Source: Candidatus Bathyarchaeia archaeon
Lineage (GTDB): Archaea; Thermoproteota; Bathyarchaeia; Bathyarchaeales; Bathyarchaeaceae
Direction: 5' to 3'
Length of the DNA stretch: 64,000 bases
Assembly: GCA_035283685.1 (NCBI GenBank)
Contig: DATETJ010000012.1
Location: 1 to 64,000, forward strand
Shown here: positions 60,188 to 64,000 of the stretch, piece by piece
Layout of the letters: every line of letters starts with the position of its first letter
How positions within the stretch are numbered: position 1 is the stretch's first letter
Made by a program: the position numbers and the translations under genes
The notes under the pieces: model-generated
Databases searched by the model: none
The model's input: only the letters and a program-made list of their open reading frames with translations
Told to the model about the DNA's origin: nothing

Positions 60188-60922
60188 CTATTCTCTTCTT
60201 TTTCTTCCTCGTCCAGCCCTACGTGCAGCGATCAATCCAACTTTTTGACCTGGCGGCGCATGCCTGCTGACCGTTGTGACTTTGCGTGCGCCTCTGTGGC
60301 TACTGCCGTATGGGTGAACCGCCGCTATCATGGCTACGCCTCTTGGACGCTGATATTTGTGTCCTTTGGCGTGCATCAAATGATAACGTGGGCCTGCTTT
60401 AAGGAACGGTTTATCAACTCTTCCTGACCCGGAAACTAAGCCAACCATGGCTCGGGACAAGTTGTTCAAGTATGTGGTTTTTCCGCTGGGAAACTTGATC
60501 ATGGTGCCCAAAGGTGTATGTGCCACCACTGTGGCGTAGGCTCCGCTTGAGCGGCAGACTTTTCCTCCGTCCCCGGGTTGAAGTTCAATGCTGCATACCA
60601 TGGTGCCTGGAGGTATGTCGCCTAATGTGAGGATGTTACCGACATCAACCGATGCTTTGCTGCCCATTTGTATGGTTTGACCTTGAAAGACGCCTTCAGG
60701 TACAACTGTGTAGAAGTCTTTGTCGTTTTCAAGTTCTATGAGCGCTAGTGGGCTGCCTCTTCCGGGTTCATGGACTATTTGTTGGATTCGGCCTTGAACC
60801 AAGTTTTCAATCTCTGCTTTTGACAACGGTGGATACTGAGCGGGGGCTACTCTCTTGTGTGTGGCAGCTCTGAATGTAGATCCGCCTCGTCCGCGGCGTT
60901 GGACACGAATGCGTTTGCCCAT
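60188..60922 (-). CDS. rpl2: Ribosomal protein uL2
   Basis: The product (244 residues) has the uL2 core: GRGGSTFRAATHKR at the N-terminus, GDIPPGTMVCSIELQPGDGGKVCRSSGAYATVVAH and the peptidyl-transferase-proximal GVAMIAAVHPYGSSHRGARK. Elsewhere rpl2 sits in the S10 cluster; here it stands alone, flanked by non-ribosomal genes. It has a clear promoter of its own. Confidence 0.96.
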   Translation of the reverse strand: MGKRIRVQRRGRGGSTFRAATHKRVAPAQYPPLSKAEIENLVQGRIQQIVHEPGRGSPLALIELENDKDFYTVVPEGVFQGQTIQMGSKASVDVGNILTLGDIPPGTMVCSIELQPGDGGKVCRSSGAYATVVAHTPLGTMIKFPSGKTTYLNNLSRAMVGLVSGSGRVDKPFLKAGPRYHLMHAKGHKYQRPRGVAMIAAVHPYGSSHRGARKVTTVSRHAPPGQKVGLIAARRAGRGRKRRE

Positions 60923-60957
60923 GGATGATCTCGCCTTCGATTAACCTATGCAAGCCA

Positions 60958-60966
60958 CTATATAAG
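60958..60966 (-). promoter_or_regulatory. TATA box of rpl2
   Basis: On the minus strand the sequence is CTTATATAG, 36–44 bases before ATG 60922. Confidence 0.55.
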
Positions 60967-61091
60967 ATTACTATTTTCCGGGCAAGTGGGAAAACTGTGT
61001 GGAAGAAGAAGGAACTGACCCTTAAGGGCTGTTTCTGTAATGTCGACCAATGGGCGGGCTCACCTTTTCTGGTAAGCTGGTGGGAGAGAAT

Positions 61092-61101
61092 GCTTAAATA
61101 C
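61092..61101 (+). promoter_or_regulatory. TATA box of the ArsM-like gene
   Basis: GCTTAAATAC lies 45–54 bases before ATG 61146 and directly precedes the palindrome. Confidence 0.5.
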
Positions 61102-61104
61102 TTT

Positions 61105-61126
61105 ACTACTACTGTCTGGTAGTAGT
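61105..61126 (+). promoter_or_regulatory. Palindromic operator ACTACTAC-N6-GTAGTAGT
   Basis: A perfect eight-base inverted repeat (61105–61112 and 61119–61126) sits between the TATA box and the ATG, over the likely transcription start. A repressor bound there would stop transcription, as ArsR/SmtB-type regulators do. No such regulator gene lies in this window. Confidence 0.65.
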
Positions 61127-61145
61127 CTATTTGGGGGGATAAATC

Positions 61146-61988
61146 ATGAATGAAGACGAAGATGAAAGCTGTTGCGAAACCAGTTCACAGGAAAGCTGTT
61201 GCGAGCCCACATGCGGGGAGCCAAGTTCTAGTACAAGCATGGAGGAAACCGTGAAAGAGTCGTATGGAAAGAGGTGGGCAAGCCTCAAAGCAACGAAGTC
61301 CTCTCAACCCAAGAGCCTGGCAAGCTTACACTCAGCACATGAAGTACTTCTTGAAGAACTGAAACCTCGCGAAGGAATGCAAGTGCTTGACATCGGGTCT
61401 GGAAGTGGCGAAACCGTGCTGGCAATTGCCGAGAAAGTTGGCACGACAGGAAAGGCCGTGGGCATAGACTTTTCAGAGGAAGGCATAGAACTAGCACAAG
61501 AAAAAGCCAAGAAGAGAGGATTAGAAAACGTCACAGAGTTTCGCCTAGGGAACGCTGTGAAGTTGCCGTTCCCCGACAACTCGTTTGACGCCATCATCAG
61601 TGAATGCGTTGTCTGCCTGATTCAAGACAAACAGAAGACATTGAATGAGAAAGTGCGCGTTTTGAAGCCCGGTGGACGCGTTATCATGCACGATGTTGTA
61701 ACGTGGGCGCCCATGCCCCAAGCCATGCGAGAAGACAAAGGATTATACTGCGAATGTGTCGGCGGAGCCGTCAGCATAAGCGAATATGTGGAAATGATGA
61801 AAAAGGCTGGACTAGCCAACATCAAGACTGTAGACTTCACTAAAGATGCCAAGAAAATGATGAACCCCAGCACAATCACCCAAGAACTAAGACAGAGAAA
61901 GGACAAATCAGCCTGTGAAATAGTCGACTTTGTCAACAAGGGCGGCATAGGTTACGCACTATTGATCGGCACAAAGAAAAAGACATAG
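61146..61988 (+). CDS. ArsM-like arsenite S-adenosylmethionine methyltransferase
   Basis: The product (280 residues) has the SAM motif MQVLDIGSGSGETVLAIAEKVG (about 78–99), DNSFDAIISECVVCL (motif II with Cys), a VRVLKPGGRVIMHD post-motif, and DKGLYCECVGGAVSISEY, the second conserved ArsM cysteine region. Before these, residues 9–23 hold CC…CC…C, a cysteine-rich tail likely to bind As(III) or another soft metal. It methylates arsenite in the cytoplasm. GGGGGG lies eight bases before the ATG. Confidence 0.85.
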   Translation: MNEDEDESCCETSSQESCCEPTCGEPSSSTSMEETVKESYGKRWASLKATKSSQPKSLASLHSAHEVLLEELKPREGMQVLDIGSGSGETVLAIAEKVGTTGKAVGIDFSEEGIELAQEKAKKRGLENVTEFRLGNAVKLPFPDNSFDAIISECVVCLIQDKQKTLNEKVRVLKPGGRVIMHDVVTWAPMPQAMREDKGLYCECVGGAVSISEYVEMMKKAGLANIKTVDFTKDAKKMMNPSTITQELRQRKDKSACEIVDFVNKGGIGYALLIGTKKKT

Positions 61989-62230
61989 TCAGATCGAGTT
62001 AAATGGTCTTTAGAGGTTTCAGACAGTCGCCCCTGATTTTTCCCTTTCAAATCCCAAACGCTTCTGCAAAACGTCTGCGCCTCAACTTGCGAAGGCTGCA
62101 TCAAAGCAAACTGGTTTCCTTCGGGATCAACGGCTGTTGCGACACAACCCATGTTTGGAAACTCCTGCTTTGGCGAAATGATCTTCCTCCAGAAGCTGTG
62201 ATTTTCTTGATACATTGATTGTTGCTGCAC
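61952..62230 (-). pseudogene. C-terminal remnant of a glyoxalase/VOC-domain gene
   Basis: On the minus strand about 60 residues match the second half of a VOC module: ENHSFWRKIISPKQEFPNMGCVATAVDPEGNQFALMQPS. The D-P-E-G-N-Q-F-A-L strand is the classic C-terminal piece. The N-terminal half and metal-binding His are missing, and the frame then runs over the end of the ArsM-like gene. It is a relic. Confidence 0.6.
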
Positions 62231-62314
62231 AGTCGCATCAGCAGCGTTTAATGTTTCTCATAATCCTTAAATCAGACGCAACTGAATTTTCTTCAATCTT
62301 CATGGTGAAACGGA

Positions 62315-63250
62315 ATGAGCAAGGCTGTCGTGCAAGTTGATTCTCTTGTCAAGCAGTATGAAAAATTGAGGGCTGTCGACGGCATTTCTTTCGAAGTGTA
62401 CGAGGGGGAGGTCTTTGCATTTCTGGGTCCTAACGGAGCCGGGAAAACGACCACTGTTGAGATTCTTGAATGTATAAAACCCCTTACAAACGGAACTGCT
62501 AAAGTTTTCGGATATGACGTGACTAAGAGGGACGATGTTAAAGAGATCAAGAGAAGAATAGGAGTCTTACCACAGGAGTTCAGCGCTTTAGATAAGCTCA
62601 CTGTCAAAGAAAACATAGAACTCATTGGGGATATGTATGAGAAGCATCTTGATGTCGCCGAGGTTATCAAGCTCCTTGACTTGGAAGACAAGACTAGGGA
62701 GAGATTTGAGAATCTCTCGGGCGGTTTGAAGCAAAGGGTCGGCGTTGCAGCCGCCTTGGTTAGCGATCCACAACTTGTGTTCTTGGATGAGCCTACAACG
62801 GGTCTTGACCCCAAAGCACGGAGGGAAGTTTGGACTGTGATTGAGAATCTCAGGAAGCTGAACAAAACTGTGTTCTTAACGACTCATTATATGGAGGAAG
62901 CGCAGGTGCTGGCTGACAGAGTAGCCATCATAAACAAGGGGAAAATAGTCGCGATTGGTTCTCCTCAAGAGTTGGTATCGCAGTACGGTGGGTCGAAAGT
63001 CCTTGTTATACGGAAAGGAGACGAGCAGTTAGCAGGTGTGTTGCAGAAAAAATACGGTCAGACCACTTTGAACCATGGTGGAGATGTCCTAGTTAAGATA
63101 GATGACGTGAACGAATTGTGGCAGGTTATGGCTACATTGACTGAGATGAAAATTGGCAGAGATATCGAAATTCAGACGCCAACCATTGAAGATGTGTTTC
63201 TCAAGGTAGTTGGTGGACGAATAACAGAAGAAGGTGAACTGAAAGGATGA
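62315..63250 (+). CDS. ABC-2 type exporter ATPase (DrrA-like)
   Basis: The product (311 residues) has Walker A GPNGAGKTTT (about 44), the Q-loop LPQEFSALDKLTVKENIEL, signature LSGGLKQRVGVA (about 133), Walker B LVFLDEPTTGLD (about 151) and switch H LTTHYMEEAQ. The C-terminal 80 residues are the usual DrrA-type regulatory extension. It pairs with the permease that starts within its stop codon (ATGA at 63247–63250). The substrate could be a drug or lipid-like compound. Confidence 0.93.
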   Translation: MSKAVVQVDSLVKQYEKLRAVDGISFEVYEGEVFAFLGPNGAGKTTTVEILECIKPLTNGTAKVFGYDVTKRDDVKEIKRRIGVLPQEFSALDKLTVKENIELIGDMYEKHLDVAEVIKLLDLEDKTRERFENLSGGLKQRVGVAAALVSDPQLVFLDEPTTGLDPKARREVWTVIENLRKLNKTVFLTTHYMEEAQVLADRVAIINKGKIVAIGSPQELVSQYGGSKVLVIRKGDEQLAGVLQKKYGQTTLNHGGDVLVKIDDVNELWQVMATLTEMKIGRDIEIQTPTIEDVFLKVVGGRITEEGELKG

Positions 63251-64000
63251 GGACCCTAACTATTTTCAAAGCTGTTACTAGGAATTGGATGAGAAGCCGA
63301 TCAGGACTATTCTTCAGCATACTATTCCCAGTGCTACTGCTGCTAGTATTCGGGGCAGTCTTTTCAGGCATCGGCGGGTCTTCAAGATCCACGCTTTTCG
63401 TCCAAAATCTTGACATAAGCGCATCTACCGGAGAACCTAGCAGTTTCTCGGAAGACTTTATTGATGCCTTGAACAGCACCGAGACTTTCAACATAAGAGA
63501 AGTGCCCACTGATGCAAATGCTTCAACTTATACGCGGAATGCGCTTGGACCTTTAGGCGGGAATATCCGTATCCTCGTAATCTCAGAAGGATTTCAAGAA
63601 GACTTGTTGAATGGTACATTCAAAGTCAGAGTTGGAATAACTTACGGCACACTCAACATCTCATATCAGTACCTAGCACCAAACATGAGCGACACTCAGA
63701 AGATAGCTTTCCAGCAGGGATTAGTCCAGCTGCAACAATTCAACCAGAGTTTGCCGGACACGAAAACGTCTCTAACCGTCATGGTTGACTCTTCCGATCA
63801 ATCAGCGGCAGTGATAAAGAACATTATAGTCAGTGTAGCCAACGCTTTCAATTACGAGCTGATAGGCGCGGAAAACGTGATTCAATTCGAGGAAGCGTCT
63901 GTGACAGCTACACGATTCTCAAATGTGGACTACTACGTTCCAGGCATCACGGCAGCTTTCATAATGACCAACGGCATAATTGCCTTGACATCGAATACGA
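63247..64000 (+). CDS. ABC-2 type exporter permease, 3' end beyond window
   Basis: The frame is open from ATG 63247 to the right edge, 251 codons. It starts MRTLTIFKAVTRNWMRSRSG then a first helix LFFSILFPVLLLLVFGAVFSGIGG, followed by a large extracytoplasmic domain (about 45–235) rich in Asn/Ser/Thr, and VDYYVPGITAAFIMTNGIIAL beginning the next helix. That is the ABC2_membrane_3 layout. The remaining helices lie outside the window. Confidence 0.88.
   Translation, partial: MRTLTIFKAVTRNWMRSRSGLFFSILFPVLLLLVFGAVFSGIGGSSRSTLFVQNLDISASTGEPSSFSEDFIDALNSTETFNIREVPTDANASTYTRNALGPLGGNIRILVISEGFQEDLLNGTFKVRVGITYGTLNISYQYLAPNMSDTQKIAFQQGLVQLQQFNQSLPDTKTSLTVMVDSSDQSAAVIKNIIVSVANAFNYELIGAENVIQFEEASVTATRFSNVDYYVPGITAAFIMTNGIIALTSNT

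Noticed and set aside
1-64000. CRISPR arrays
   Set aside because: No regularly spaced direct repeats of 24–40 bases were seen. The only tandem arrays are the coding decapeptide repeats and the three iterons.

Overview
The window is archaeal chromosome. Evidence: the operon SecE–Spt5–uL11–uL1–uL10–P1 in archaeal form, an Sm-like protein, archaeal ATP-dependent DNA ligase, archease and RtcB, a class III signal-peptide pilin with its prepilin peptidase, TATA-type promoters, and the archaeal mevalonate enzyme HMG-CoA synthase. The bifunctional Fae-Hps, NfnAB-like proteins, acyl-CoA genes and many DUF35/thiolase-like genes fit an uncultured Thermoproteota lineage such as Bathyarchaeia. That placement is inference; no 16S rRNA gene is present.

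Layout. 1–4.5 kb: an acetyltransferase cut by the window edge, a decayed duplicate of a DUF35 gene, a membrane protein, a flavodoxin, and a thiolase-like/DUF35 operon whose thiolase lacks the usual cysteine. 5.1–5.8 kb: tRNA-Ser(UGA), followed by a DUF4258/DUF2283 pair and a second copy of the tRNA 3' end. 6.2–18.6 kb: housekeeping genes (NfnA/NfnB, archease, MBL hydrolase, RtcB, OsmC, glutamate-cysteine-ligase-like, YkgJ, MFS, JAMM protease, GNAT, XRE regulator with a twin operator). 18.6–24.2 kb: Yip1 protein, a DUF35–HMG-CoA synthase fusion with a degenerate thiolase partner, HAD phosphatase, and a fibre-like decapeptide-repeat protein. 24.3–29.6 kb: ribosomal stalk operon and, divergently, DNA ligase.

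29.6–42.8 kb: regulators, radical SAM activase, M48 protease, Sm protein, 3-hydroxyacyl-CoA dehydrogenase, TldD/TldE pair, a second MFS gene and a four-gene translationally coupled nitroreductase–SCP2 operon. 42.8–50.4 kb: a surface-structure region with prepilin peptidase, pilin, CBS protein, a 1034-residue DUF2341/LamG exoprotein and two paralogous secreted beta proteins. 51.3–53.3 kb: type 4 UDG and SufS. 53.3–56.7 kb: a degraded integrated element with an integrase N-terminal fragment, zinc-finger and HNH-like small proteins, an ATPase broken by three frameshifts, long inverted repeats and three 22-bp iterons. 56.7–64 kb: macro-domain protein, an HTH–Fae–Hps fusion behind an array of TCCGACA sites, a transglutaminase-like exoprotein, solitary uL2, an ArsM-like methyltransferase with a palindromic operator, and an ABC exporter cut by the right edge.

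The strongest candidates for something new are the HTH–Fae–Hps fusion with its repeated motif array (possible autoregulation of formaldehyde/ribulose-monophosphate metabolism by the enzyme itself), the two thiolase-fold proteins that have lost catalytic residues but keep their DUF35/HMG-CoA synthase partners, the iteron-bearing element remnant, and the trimeric-fibre-like decapeptide protein.
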